A DNA stretch of 18,049 bases from CANLWN01 sp039815505 (GTDB taxonomy: Bacteria; Bacteroidota; Bacteroidia; Flavobacteriales; Flavobacteriaceae). The translations under genes and the position numbers were made by a program. The stretch spans positions 1 through 18,049 of the forward strand of contig JBCBZE010000029.1 of assembly GCA_039815505.1 (NCBI GenBank). The letters are read 5' to 3'. Below are positions 9,038-17,018 of this stretch, in pieces (positions within the stretch are counted from its first letter, which is position 1; each line of letters begins with the position of its first letter). The notes below the pieces were generated by a model that saw nothing but the letters and a program-made list of their open reading frames with translations, was not told the origin of the DNA and searched no databases.

Positions 9038-9682
9038 ATGAGTATAATCCAAAAGATAAAAAGCAATCCTAGAACAAAGCAATTGGTGCTGCGTTTAATA
9101 GCCCCTAAGCGTAACCCGCGGCCGAGACTTTGGGTACGATGGTTTTTAAATCCATTGAAGCATAAAAAAGGGAAAGGAGCCACCATTAGAAGAAATAGTA
9201 GAATCGATGTATTTCCTTGGAAGCGATTTGAGATAGGTAAATTAACCACTATAGAATCTTTTTGCACCATAAATAATGGCTCTGGAGACGTGCTTTTGGG
9301 TGATAAGGTAAGAGTAGGTATTGGCAGTGTGGTCATTGGCCCCGTACTTATGGGAGATGGTTCGGGTTTGGGACAGCACGTTTTTGTCTCTGGCTTTAAT
9401 CACGGTTATTCGGACGGTTCAAAAAATTCCAGTGAACAAGCACTGGAAATCAAGCCCACCATAATAGGAGAGGAAGCGCATATTGGAGCAAACTCCGTTG
9501 TGTTGGCAGGTGTCACTATTGGAAGAAACTGCCAAATCGGTGCCGGTAGTGTCGTTACCAAGGACATTCCATCGTATTCGGTCGCTGTAGGCAATCCGGC
9601 AAAGGTCATAAAAAGATACAATCATCAAAGCGGTGTCTGGGAAAGTGTAAAAGGAACAGAGGCGGCATTTATAAAAAAATAG
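9038..9682 (+). CDS. Left-handed beta-helix acyltransferase (hexapeptide repeat family)
   Basis: Cytoplasmic acyltransferase of 214 residues in the LacA/CysE/WbbJ-like superfamily, likely transferring an acetyl or similar acyl group from a CoA donor to a sugar of the polysaccharide. Hexapeptide repeats forming the beta-helix run from about 85 to 175, seen clearly in IGEEAHIGANSVVLAGVTIG (143-162) and CQIGAGSVVTKDIP (165-178). The conserved coenzyme A-side ending VAVGNPAKVIKRY (182-194) follows. H122 in FNHGY is at the position of the catalytic histidine. I chose ATG 9038 because it begins 11 nt after the previous stop; the longer in-frame start at 8963 would overlap the upstream glycosyltransferase by 64 nt and adds a sequence unlike the family. 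The basic N-terminus (about 10-50) is not beta-helical. The next gene starts 4 nt after the stop. Confidence 0.9.
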   Translation: MSIIQKIKSNPRTKQLVLRLIAPKRNPRPRLWVRWFLNPLKHKKGKGATIRRNSRIDVFPWKRFEIGKLTTIESFCTINNGSGDVLLGDKVRVGIGSVVIGPVLMGDGSGLGQHVFVSGFNHGYSDGSKNSSEQALEIKPTIIGEEAHIGANSVVLAGVTIGRNCQIGAGSVVTKDIPSYSVAVGNPAKVIKRYNHQSGVWESVKGTEAAFIKK

Positions 9683-9686
9683 TACT

Positions 9687-10898
9687 ATGGACGTATTAAA
9701 AGGAGTTTTTTGGTTTTTTATTTTTGTTATTTTTTATTCATACCTAGGTTATGGAATACTGTTGTTCGGTATCATAAAAATTCGGAGGATTTTAGGTTTA
9801 GCCAAAAAATTTACCGGAAATGAAAATTACGAGCCCAATGTAACACTATTTGTAGCGGCCTACAACGAAAAGGAGTATTTAGATGAAAAAGTCGCCAATT
9901 CCAAAAGTTTAAACTATCCACAAGAAAAAGTAACCCAGTTATGGGTGACCGATGGTTCCGATGATGGAACACCAGATTTGCTCAAGGCATATACCGATGT
10001 TGACGTATTGCACCATGATGAACGCGCAGGAAAAATAGCTGCGATGAATAGGGGAATGAAACATGTAAAAACTCCTATAGTAATCTTTTCGGATGGCAAT
10101 ACGAGTTTGGGCAAGGAATCTATAAGAGAGATCATACGTTTGTTCAGGGACCCTAAGGTAGGCTGTGTTTCAGGAGAAAAAAGAATATATTCCAAAGATG
10201 CGGACAGTGCCGCGGGCGCTGGTGAAGGCATGTATTGGAAATATGAATCCCAATTGAAGAAATGGGATGCGGAACTATACTCGGTAGTGGGAGCCGCTGG
10301 TGAATTATTTGCCATACGAACGGCATTATGGCAAGAAGTTGAAAAAGATACGCTATTGGATGATTTCATGATTTCGTTGCGGGTGGCCATGTCCGGTTAT
10401 ACCATTCAATACAATCCAGAAGCGTATGCAATAGAAAATGCATCGGCCAATGTTAAAGAGGAATTAAAGCGTAAAGTCCGTATTTCTGCCGGAGGTATAC
10501 AGTCTGTTATTAGGCTTGCTCCTTTACTTAATATTTTTAAGCACGGAACTTTGTCCTTTCAATATATTTCGCATAGGGTATTGCGGTGGACATTGACCCC
10601 CCTATTCCTTCTTTTGATCATCCCCATTAATTTTATTTTGGCCTTCAACGAAGGGTTTTTCACATGGGGAGTATATAGCTTATTGGCTTGGGGCCAAATT
10701 TTGTTTTATGCAGCCGCTTTGCTGGGTTGGTTTTTGGAAAACAGGCACATACGTTTAAAGATATTGTTTATACCCTATTACTTTTTCATTATGAACTTAT
10801 CCGTTTTCTTAGGTTTTGAAAGGTATATGAAGGGCAATCAATCCGTAAATTGGGAGCGTGCCAAAAGAGGTGGCAATCCCACTAAAGCAGTTGCTTAG
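9687..10898 (+). CDS. Membrane-bound family 2 glycosyltransferase (cellulose-synthase-like)
   Basis: Inner-membrane GT2 of 403 residues with one N-terminal helix (about 5-30), a cytosolic GT-A domain and three C-terminal helices (about 302-320, 328-350, 358-376). Motifs in order: VAAYNEKEYL (56-65), VTDGSDDGT (87-95), the metal-binding SDGN (135-138), VGAAGELFAIR (201-211), the acidic catalytic segment LLDDF (223-227) and RKVRI (262-266) at the place of Q/RxxRW, lacking the tryptophan. That variant is common in the CESA-like GT2 subgroup, whose members may be non-processive. The C-terminus has QSVNWERAKR, a common ending in this subgroup. It is the last plus-strand gene of the first cluster, 4 nt after the acyltransferase, and converges with a minus-strand kinase gene with 5 nt between stops. 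No terminator was found between them. Substrate unknown. Confidence 0.88.
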   Translation: MDVLKGVFWFFIFVIFYSYLGYGILLFGIIKIRRILGLAKKFTGNENYEPNVTLFVAAYNEKEYLDEKVANSKSLNYPQEKVTQLWVTDGSDDGTPDLLKAYTDVDVLHHDERAGKIAAMNRGMKHVKTPIVIFSDGNTSLGKESIREIIRLFRDPKVGCVSGEKRIYSKDADSAAGAGEGMYWKYESQLKKWDAELYSVVGAAGELFAIRTALWQEVEKDTLLDDFMISLRVAMSGYTIQYNPEAYAIENASANVKEELKRKVRISAGGIQSVIRLAPLLNIFKHGTLSFQYISHRVLRWTLTPLFLLLIIPINFILAFNEGFFTWGVYSLLAWGQILFYAAALLGWFLENRHIRLKILFIPYYFFIMNLSVFLGFERYMKGNQSVNWERAKRGGNPTKAVA

Positions 10899-10903
10899 CG
10901 GTT

Positions 10904-12013
10904 TTAAGAAACTTTTGGTAGGTCAAACGAAAAAAGGCTGCCCTTTCCCAACTCACTTACTATTGTGAGCTCGCCGCCCACTTTTTTTACAAAATCCTGG
11001 CATAGTACTAATCCTAGTCCTGTGCCCGCTTCTTCCTCCGTACCAGTTTTAGAGAAGTGTTCTTTGGTGTCACGTATTTTGGCCAATTCATCTTTTGACA
11101 TTCCTGTACCTGTATCCTCCACACCTATACTCCAGCTGTTATTCTTGGATACCGCCGAAATTGTGATCTTCCCTTGTTTGGCCGTAAACTTTATAGCGTT
11201 AGACAGCAGGTTTCTCAATATCATCTTGAACATATTCAAATCTGTATGCACATATGCTTCTTCGGGAACTTTTAGTTCAAGATCTATTTTCTTGGCGTTC
11301 AAGGCCATCTGAACCAATCGAACATTTTGTTCCACAATTTCCTTAATATTCAACTTTTCTTCGATCATACTCAAAATCCCACTCTCTGACTTGGCCCAAC
11401 CTAAAAGATTGTCCAATAAGTTAAATGCTTCGTCCGTGGTCGCGGCAAGATTGTGTACGGTGGTATCTATAAACTGTTCGTCATGAGGGTCAATGATCCC
11501 TCTTATAATAAAATCCAATTGCATTTTCACCGCACTTAAGGGTGACCTTAAATCATGACCAATAATCGAGAAAAGTCTATTTTTTAAAACATTGTCACGT
11601 TCCAATACTTTAGCTTGTTCCTCGATTTTGGAATTTGCCTTAACCAAGTTGACGTGGGTAGTGATACGTGCAGCAAGCTCTTGTTTATTAAAAGGTTTGG
11701 TAACATAATCTATTCCGCCCAGTTCCAGTCCTTTTATTTTGTTTTCCGAGCTGTTCATACCTGTTAGAAAAATTATGGGGATACTGGAAAGGAAATCGTT
11801 CAGTTTTATTTGCTCACATAGTTCAAAGCCGTCCATATTGGGCATCTGAACATCCATCAAGATCAAATCTGGTTTATTTGCGGACAAAAGTTCAATAGCC
11901 TCTAGGCTATTATCGATTCCGAGAAAATCATAATCCATTCCTTTGATGACAAATTTAATGATCTCAATATTGATTATTTCATCATCAATTGCGGCAATGA
12001 GGGTTTTGCACAT
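10904..12013 (-). CDS. Response regulator-histidine kinase hybrid (REC-HisKA-HATPase, no sensor domain)
   Basis: Cytoplasmic signalling protein of 369 residues. A receiver domain (about 4-120) has acidic-pocket residues D10/D11, phosphoacceptor D54 in LILMDVQMPN, T84 in FLTG and K107 in VTKPF. A helical linker (about 122-145) leads to the dimerisation domain with phosphoacceptor H153 in IIGHDLRSPLS. The ATPase domain has the N-box NLLSNAIKFT (268-277), the G1 box EDTGTGM (299-305) and the G2 box GTGLGLVL (330-337). All phosphotransfer and ATP-binding residues look intact. No transmembrane helix, PAS or GAF domain is present, so input must come by phosphorylation of the receiver or through a partner protein. 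It lies between the two sugar operons on the opposite strand and could regulate them, but its output regulator is not identifiable here. A good promoter match lies upstream. Confidence 0.93.
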   Translation of the reverse strand: MCKTLIAAIDDEIINIEIIKFVIKGMDYDFLGIDNSLEAIELLSANKPDLILMDVQMPNMDGFELCEQIKLNDFLSSIPIIFLTGMNSSENKIKGLELGGIDYVTKPFNKQELAARITTHVNLVKANSKIEEQAKVLERDNVLKNRLFSIIGHDLRSPLSAVKMQLDFIIRGIIDPHDEQFIDTTVHNLAATTDEAFNLLDNLLGWAKSESGILSMIEEKLNIKEIVEQNVRLVQMALNAKKIDLELKVPEEAYVHTDLNMFKMILRNLLSNAIKFTAKQGKITISAVSKNNSWSIGVEDTGTGMSKDELAKIRDTKEHFSKTGTEEEAGTGLGLVLCQDFVKKVGGELTIVSELGKGSLFSFDLPKVS

Positions 12014-12050
12014 GGGCGTGTTTATTTGAACAATTCTAAAATCATAACGT

Positions 12051-12079
12051 CAAAAGTAGGAAAAAGTTTATATATGCAA
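12051..12079 (-). promoter_or_regulatory. Candidate Bacteroidota-type promoter for the REC-kinase gene
   Basis: On the minus strand a TTG (12079-12077) is followed by an 18-nt spacer and TACTTTTG (12058-12051), an exact match to TAnnTTTG. The TTG/TAnnTTTG pair with roughly 17-23 nt spacing is the established consensus of the Flavobacterium/Bacteroides primary sigma factor. A start site a few bases downstream would give a leader of roughly 30 nt before the ATG at 12013. Seen by eye only; no transcript data. Confidence 0.55.
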
Positions 12080-12210
12080 TGATATTTAAATTATCAACTT
12101 TAGAAGTGAAACATACGAAAAGCACCATAAATGTTATTACTACATCGATACTTACCTTCATTCGACCACACAAAAAGTACATTTCACAACAAATATTTAA
12201 AATTTAGTTT

Positions 12211-12238
12211 TTGTAGGATTATGTTTACAATATATTTA
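12211..12238 (+). promoter_or_regulatory. Possible promoter of the rfbBACD-galE operon
   Basis: A TTG at 12211-12213, a 17-nt spacer and TATATTTA at 12231-12238 match 7 of 8 positions of the TAnnTTTG element, placed about 24 nt before the rfbB start codon. The intergenic region also contains TAGTTTTTG (12205-12213) and TATGTTTA (about 12220-12227), so the exact site is uncertain. The divergent kinase promoter lies in the same 249-nt region. Confidence 0.3.
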
Positions 12239-12262
12239 GTTGAACCTTAGACAGAATTATAA

Positions 12263-13300
12263 ATGGAACATATTTTAATTACCGGCGGGGCGGGTTTTAT
12301 CGGCTCTAACTTCATCCCTTATTTCCTTGAGGAAAATCCAGAATTACATGTTATAAATATAGATGCGCTTACTTATGCCGGAAATCTTGAAAATTTAGAA
12401 GCAATAGACAACCATCAGCGTTACACCTTCATAAAGGGTGATATCTGCAATCGCCATTTGATTGAAAAATTATTCAACATTTACGACATTAAGCACGTTA
12501 TCCATTTTGCAGCAGAATCGCATGTCGATAATTCAATAAAAAATCCCGACGCTTTTATGCGCACCAATATTTTGGGCACTTTCAACTTGATAGACGTTGC
12601 AAAAAAACATTGGATGATGGCCCCGGGTATTTATAAATCGGACTATACCAACAGTCGTTTTCATCATGTTTCCACGGATGAGGTCTATGGTACGCTGGGT
12701 AAAAAAGGTCTTTTTAAGGAAACTACGCCTTATGCACCAAATAGTCCATATAGCGCCTCAAAAGCATCCTCCGATTTTATCGTAAGAAGCTATCATCATA
12801 CGTTTGGGATGAACGTTGTCACTACCAACTGTTCCAATAATTATGGTCCCAATCAACATGATGAGAAATTGATTCCCACTATTATAAGAAAAGCAATTTT
12901 CAATCAACCCATACCGATTTATGGGGATGGGCTAAATGTCAGGGATTGGTTGTATGTTCTAGATCATTGTAAGGGTATTGCCTTGGCATTCCAGAAAGGG
13001 GAAGCGGGAGAAACCTATAACATTGGTGGAAGAAACGAACGCACCAATCTATATATCGCTACCAAAATATGTGAGTTATTGGATAAGGTAAAGCCATTAC
13101 AAACCGGTAAAAGTTATCTTGAATTGATCACGTATGTCGAAGATAGAGCTGGTCATGACTTTAGGTATGCCATTGATGCATCCAAAATTGAAAAAGAGCT
13201 AGGTTGGAAAGCCGAGGAAAATTTTGAGACCGGTATTGAAAAAACATTGAAATGGTATTTGGCGGAATACATTAGCAAAAAAGAAAAAAACTTATCCTAG
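12263..13300 (+). CDS. rfbB: dTDP-glucose 4,6-dehydratase
   Basis: Second step of dTDP-L-rhamnose synthesis: NAD-dependent conversion of dTDP-glucose to dTDP-4-keto-6-deoxyglucose. An extended SDR of 345 residues with the NAD motif GGAGFIG (8-14), IDALTYAGN (33-41) typical of RmlB, FAAESHVDNSI (82-92), the catalytic T138-D139-E140 in VSTDEVYG, and Y163/K167 in YSASK. The DE pair is the hallmark of dehydratases compared with GalE-type epimerases. NCSNNYGP and GDGLNVRDWLYV further down are family signatures. First gene of the rhamnose operon; rfbA follows after 33 nt. The order B-A-C-D with galE attached suggests a dedicated donor-supply operon. The start is preceded by an AT-rich leader without a strong ribosome site, normal for this phylum. 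Confidence 0.97.
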   Translation: MEHILITGGAGFIGSNFIPYFLEENPELHVINIDALTYAGNLENLEAIDNHQRYTFIKGDICNRHLIEKLFNIYDIKHVIHFAAESHVDNSIKNPDAFMRTNILGTFNLIDVAKKHWMMAPGIYKSDYTNSRFHHVSTDEVYGTLGKKGLFKETTPYAPNSPYSASKASSDFIVRSYHHTFGMNVVTTNCSNNYGPNQHDEKLIPTIIRKAIFNQPIPIYGDGLNVRDWLYVLDHCKGIALAFQKGEAGETYNIGGRNERTNLYIATKICELLDKVKPLQTGKSYLELITYVEDRAGHDFRYAIDASKIEKELGWKAEENFETGIEKTLKWYLAEYISKKEKNLS

Positions 13301-13333
13301 TTTTTAGAAAAAAGACAACTAAACCCCAAACAA

Positions 13334-14194
13334 ATGAAAGGAATAATCCTAGCCGGCGGATCCGGCACACGACTTCACCCATGTACACTTGCGGTCAGTA
13401 AACAACTGATGCCCGTTTACGATAAGCCCATGATCTATTATCCCTTATCAACCTTGATAGAGTCCGGGATATGGGAAATACTGATCATTTCTACACCCCA
13501 TGACCTACCGATGTTTAAAAAACTTCTAGGGGATGGGCGACAGTATGGGTGTAAATTTGAATATGCCGTGCAAGCGAATCCCAATGGATTGGCGGAAGCT
13601 TTCATTATCGGGGAAAAATTCATCGGAAATGATAAGGTTGCCCTGATTCTGGGTGACAACATTTTTCATGGTACGGGCTTGGAAGACCTATTACAGGCCA
13701 ATAACGACCCGGACGGCGGTATCATATATGCTTATCACGTTACCGACCCGGAACGCTATGGTGTAGTGGAATTTGATGAGAAAAACAATGCAATTTCTAT
13801 TGAAGAAAAACCAAAAAAACCCAAATCGAGCTATGCGGTTCCCGGGATTTACTTTTATGATAATGCGGTGGTTGAAATTGCAAAAAAAATTAAACCCAGT
13901 CCACGGGGCGAGATTGAAATAACCGATGTGAACAAAGCATATCTAGAAAAGGGAAAACTAAAAGTTAGTATTTTGGATAAAGGTACCGCATGGCTTGATA
14001 CAGGTACGTTCAATTCATTGATGCAGGCCGCACAGTTCGTTCAAGTAATCGAAGAAAGACAAGGGCTCAAAATTGGAGCCATTGAAGCCTCAGCATATAA
14101 AATGGGCTTTATTACCAAGTCACAATACAAAAAACTTACTGCACCCTTAATCAAAAGCGGATATAGCAAAGCATTATTGGATGCTTTAATTTAG
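13334..14194 (+). CDS. rfbA: Glucose-1-phosphate thymidylyltransferase
   Basis: First committed step of dTDP-rhamnose synthesis: glucose 1-phosphate plus dTTP gives dTDP-glucose and pyrophosphate. At 286 residues it has the standard short RmlA length. The nucleotide-binding loop GGSGTRLHP (8-16), the KQLMPVYDKPM segment (23-33), the metal aspartate in LGDNIFHG (D108) and the SIEEKPKKPKSSYAVPGIY segment (about 156-174) are all present. GTAWLDTG near 218-225 is the conserved second metal/phosphate region. The family is normally feedback-inhibited by dTDP-L-rhamnose at an allosteric site; whether that holds here is not readable. The gene lies 33 nt after rfbB and 5 nt before rfbC. Confidence 0.97.
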   Translation: MKGIILAGGSGTRLHPCTLAVSKQLMPVYDKPMIYYPLSTLIESGIWEILIISTPHDLPMFKKLLGDGRQYGCKFEYAVQANPNGLAEAFIIGEKFIGNDKVALILGDNIFHGTGLEDLLQANNDPDGGIIYAYHVTDPERYGVVEFDEKNNAISIEEKPKKPKSSYAVPGIYFYDNAVVEIAKKIKPSPRGEIEITDVNKAYLEKGKLKVSILDKGTAWLDTGTFNSLMQAAQFVQVIEERQGLKIGAIEASAYKMGFITKSQYKKLTAPLIKSGYSKALLDALI

Positions 14195-14199
14195 ACCAT

Positions 14200-14763
14200 A
14201 TGGAAATAAAAAATACAAGAATAGAAGGATGTTTCACGATTAAACCCAAAGTCTTTAAAGATGATAGAGGCTACTTTTTTGAATCCTTCAATCAAAAACA
14301 TTTTGAAACGGCTATCGGTCGGGAAGTGCATTTTGTACAGGACAACCAATCATTCTCCTCAAGGGGCGTGTTGCGCGGATTACATTTTCAACAAGGAGAT
14401 TTTGCCCAAGCAAAACTAGTACGTGTCTTGAGTGGTGAAGTCTTGGATATAGCAGTGGATCTACGGCAAAACTCGGCAACTTATGGTAATGTAATTTCCA
14501 TCTTATTGTCAGATACCAACAATACACAGGTCTTTATTCCAAGAGGTTGTGCACACGGCTTTATCACTTTGAGCAAAAATGCCATTTTCTCTTACAAATG
14601 CGATAACTACTACGACCAAAGTTCAGAATCGGGCTTACTTTATAATGATGATTTCTTTAATATTGATTGGCAAATACCGGAAGAGGAAATGATTATTTCC
14701 GAGAAGGACAAACTTTTACCTACCTTTAAACAACTGACCGAAACTATACTATTTAAACCTTAA
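14200..14763 (+). CDS. rfbC: dTDP-4-dehydrorhamnose 3,5-epimerase
   Basis: Third step of dTDP-L-rhamnose synthesis: epimerises carbons 3 and 5 of dTDP-4-keto-6-deoxyglucose. A cupin-fold protein of 187 residues, the usual family length. Conserved features: DDRGYFFE (21-28), VQDNQSFSSRGVLRGLHFQ (46-64) with the catalytic base H62, K72 in AKLVRV, GCAHGF (116-121) and the catalytic tyrosine Y132 in SYKCDN. These residues separate true RmlC epimerases from the related 3,4-ketoisomerases. It begins 5 nt after rfbA ends and is followed by rfbD after 10 nt. Confidence 0.96.
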   Translation: MEIKNTRIEGCFTIKPKVFKDDRGYFFESFNQKHFETAIGREVHFVQDNQSFSSRGVLRGLHFQQGDFAQAKLVRVLSGEVLDIAVDLRQNSATYGNVISILLSDTNNTQVFIPRGCAHGFITLSKNAIFSYKCDNYYDQSSESGLLYNDDFFNIDWQIPEEEMIISEKDKLLPTFKQLTETILFKP

Positions 14764-14773
14764 CGGTTATATA

Positions 14774-15661
14774 ATGATCAAAATACTAGTAACGGGAGGG
14801 GCCGGTCAATTGGCAAACTGTATAGCGGATGTTTCACTAGGCTATAATTCACAAATGGACTTCATTTACCGATCGTCCATTGATTTGGATATCACCGATC
14901 CAAAAGCGGTCAACAAGGAATTTGAAACGGGCAGCTATGATTTTTGTATCAACTGTGCCGCTTATACCAATGTGGACGGTGCGGAAACAAACCCCCTTCT
15001 TGCGGACTCGGTAAACCGGATCGGGGCGAAGCATCTGGCCCACGCTTCGGCTAAAAACAATACGGTGTTCATACATATTTCCACGGACTTTGTTTTTGAT
15101 GGATCCAAGAATCTCCCCTACCACGAAGAAGATGAACCCCGTGGTCTGAGTGCGTATGGGACTTCAAAGCTTTTAGGCGAAAAAGAGATTGCTAGGGCAT
15201 GGAAAAAACATTTCATCATCCGTACCTCATGGCTTTATTCTGAATATGGCCATAATTTTATGAAATCGATGCTGAAATATGGTAATGAGAGAGATGAGCT
15301 TTCCATTGTATATGATCAAATTGGAACACCTACCTACGCCAAAGATTTGGCAAGTGTCGTATTGCTTCTCATTGAAAGAAACATCCAATCCTACGGAACA
15401 TATCACTATAGCAACGAGGGGGTGGCCAGCTGGTACGATTTTGCCATGGCCATTTTTGAGATAAACCAAATAACGGTGGCCGTAAATGCCATACGCACAG
15501 ATGCATATCCCCTACCTGCAAAAAGGCCTTCCTACAGTGTTTTGGACAAAAATAAAATCAAAGAGCTGCTTGCTATACAAATTCCATATTGGCGAAACAG
15601 TTTAGTAAAAGCGAGTGATAGATATCAAAAAAATACGTTAGTCACATTAAAAAATAAATAG
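14774..15661 (+). CDS. rfbD: dTDP-4-dehydrorhamnose reductase
   Basis: Last step of dTDP-L-rhamnose synthesis: NAD(P)H-dependent reduction of the 4-keto group. RmlD-type SDR of 295 residues. The cofactor motif GGAGQLA is at 8-14, LDITDP (38-43) is the characteristic RmlD segment, NCAAYTNVDGAE (60-71) marks the sugar-side loop, and STDFVFDG (103-110) precedes the active-site Y128/K132 in AYGTSKLLGE. RTSWLYSEYGHNFM follows in the usual position. The start is 10 nt after rfbC. Its TAG stop is immediately followed by the galE ATG with no gap, so termination-reinitiation coupling with galE is likely. Sequence similarity to the neighbouring SDR genes is family-level only. Confidence 0.95.
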   Translation: MIKILVTGGAGQLANCIADVSLGYNSQMDFIYRSSIDLDITDPKAVNKEFETGSYDFCINCAAYTNVDGAETNPLLADSVNRIGAKHLAHASAKNNTVFIHISTDFVFDGSKNLPYHEEDEPRGLSAYGTSKLLGEKEIARAWKKHFIIRTSWLYSEYGHNFMKSMLKYGNERDELSIVYDQIGTPTYAKDLASVVLLLIERNIQSYGTYHYSNEGVASWYDFAMAIFEINQITVAVNAIRTDAYPLPAKRPSYSVLDKNKIKELLAIQIPYWRNSLVKASDRYQKNTLVTLKNK

Positions 15662-16696
15662 ATGAAAATAGTAGTTACGGGCGGACTGGGCTTCATTGGA
15701 TCCCATACCGCAGTTGCCTTGCAAAATGACGGCTTTGACGTTGTAATAATCGACAATCTCAGTAATTCAAGCGAAGATGTATTGGATGGTATTGCCGCGA
15801 TAACAGGTAAGAAGCCATTGTTTGAAAACATAGATTTAAGGGATAAATCCAGAGTTACTTCTTTCTTCAAAAGACATTCCGATATTGACGGAGTTATCCA
15901 TTTTGCTGCATACAAGGCAGTCGGTGAAAGTGTTGCCGATCCACTTGCATATTATGAAAACAATATTGGCACATTGGTTTATCTTCTACAGGAGCTTCAA
16001 GATAAGAAAAGAGCCAATTTTATTTTCAGTTCGTCCTGTACCGTCTATGGGCAGGCCGATGAGATGCCCATTACGGAGAACGCTCCGGTAAAACCTGCGG
16101 AATCACCCTATGGCAATACCAAACAGGTGGGTGAGGAAATCATTAAAGATACTTGCAAAGTAAAAAAGGGGTTAAACGCTATTTCGTTACGTTATTTTAA
16201 TCCCATGGGAGCACATCCATCCGCTGAAATTGGGGAACTCCCCATTGGCGTACCGCAAAACCTAGTGCCCTTCATAACGCAAACCGGGGTTGGATTGCGG
16301 GCAAGCTTATCCGTTTTTGGTAAAGACTATCCCACTGAAGACGGCACTTGTATTCGCGATTACATACATGTTATGGATTTGGCAAAAGCGCATGTAATGG
16401 CCTTAAAAAGGCTATTGAGTACAGAAAATACTACGAATTATGAGGTCTACAACTTAGGCACGGGAAAAGGAAGTTCTGTTCTTGAAGTTATAAAAAGCTA
16501 CGAACGGGTATCAGGTAAAAAACTGGATTATCAGATGGTAGACAGACGCCCAGGAGATGTCATCACAGCCTATGCCAGCACAGATAAGGCAAATCAAATA
16601 CTGGGTTGGAAAGCAGAAACCACCTTGGATCAGGCCATGAAATCTGCTTGGGACTGGGAACGTAAAATCCGAAATTATCAGGAAGTCATAGCATAA
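15662..16696 (+). CDS. galE: UDP-glucose 4-epimerase
   Basis: Interconverts UDP-glucose and UDP-galactose, supplying galactose for the polymer or entering Leloir metabolism. Extended SDR of 344 residues, standard GalE length. NAD motif GGLGFIG at 7-13, IIDNLSNSS (29-37), FAAYKAVGES (81-90), SSCTVYG (124-130) in which the serine-threonine pair assists catalysis, and Y150/K154 in YGNTK. RYFNPMGAHPS and DGTCIRDYIHVMDLA are typical GalE segments and distinguish it from other SDR epimerases. Specificity for UDP-GlcNAc/GalNAc cannot be excluded by eye. It begins directly at the end of rfbD, showing it belongs to the rhamnose operon, and is the last intact plus-strand gene in the window. No hairpin terminator is seen immediately after it; the nearest is near 17000. 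Confidence 0.95.
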   Translation: MKIVVTGGLGFIGSHTAVALQNDGFDVVIIDNLSNSSEDVLDGIAAITGKKPLFENIDLRDKSRVTSFFKRHSDIDGVIHFAAYKAVGESVADPLAYYENNIGTLVYLLQELQDKKRANFIFSSSCTVYGQADEMPITENAPVKPAESPYGNTKQVGEEIIKDTCKVKKGLNAISLRYFNPMGAHPSAEIGELPIGVPQNLVPFITQTGVGLRASLSVFGKDYPTEDGTCIRDYIHVMDLAKAHVMALKRLLSTENTTNYEVYNLGTGKGSSVLEVIKSYERVSGKKLDYQMVDRRPGDVITAYASTDKANQILGWKAETTLDQAMKSAWDWERKIRNYQEVIA

Positions 16697-16778
16697 GCAC
16701 TTTATGGGCATATATTGTAGATGCCAATTCCCACTAATCGCTTGCAAAACGACAGTGGTCGAAACAAAATCACCAACC

Positions 16779-16797
16779 ATGATATTTTGAATATCAT
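16779..16797. repeat. Short inverted repeat (8-bp arms, 3-nt loop)
   Basis: ATGATATT (16779-16786) and AATATCAT (16790-16797) are perfect inverted arms around TTG. No T-run follows, so it is not a convincing intrinsic terminator. It could be an operator or a weak hairpin after galE; it may also simply be chance in AT-rich DNA. Confidence 0.4.
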
Positions 16798-16825
16798 GCG
16801 ACTTCGGTATCCTATCTTTAGATAA

Positions 16826-16963
16826 AATAGCAGGCGGTTCCAGGATAACTTTAGATTCAAAGGTTTTATCTGGACCATGGACATCTTTGAAGCATATTGT
16901 TATTATAGCGTAAAGGCCGTAAACAGTGAAGTCAGTGATGTATTGTCCGCTCTTTTAAGCTAA
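16826..16963 (+). pseudogene. Possible decayed 3' end of a fibronectin type III-like gene
   Basis: An open frame of 45 codons without a plausible gene start ends at TAA 16961-16963. Its final residues, including EAYCYYSVKAVNSEVSDVLS, resemble the F and G strands of a fibronectin type III domain (YYYxVxAVN...SxxS), a module common in secreted flavobacterial polysaccharide-active enzymes. A different frame just upstream reads AGGSRITLDSKV, consistent with an earlier strand of such a domain joined by a frameshift. A strong terminator follows 29 nt after the stop, as expected for the end of a real transcription unit. No start or upstream exposed domain survives between galE and this point, so it looks like a deletion remnant. 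The similarity was judged by eye and is short; chance cannot be excluded. Confidence 0.3.
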
Positions 16964-16991
16964 ATAGTTGGTTTCCCCGAATCCTACTTAT

Positions 16992-17018
16992 AAAGGCAGG
17001 CCTTGAAGGCCTGCTTTT
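16992..17018 (+). terminator. Rho-independent terminator
   Basis: GCAGGCCT (16996-17003) and AGGCCTGC (17007-17014) form a perfect 8-bp GC-rich stem around a TGA loop, followed by TTTT (17015-17018) and preceded by AAA, so the stem can extend with A-T pairs. It lies about 300 nt after galE and just after the putative relic frame. It would stop transcripts from the rfb-galE operon if nothing terminates earlier. Confidence 0.8.

Noticed and set aside
9914..10390. Minus-strand frame of 158 codons opposite the last GT2 gene
   Set aside because: Antisense shadow of the catalytic domain; serine/proline-rich reading typical of reversed coding sequence.
16702..16884. Minus-strand frame of 60 codons after galE
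   Set aside because: Lies opposite the probable relic, has no leader, no recognised motif and a composition expected from reversed AT-rich sequence.
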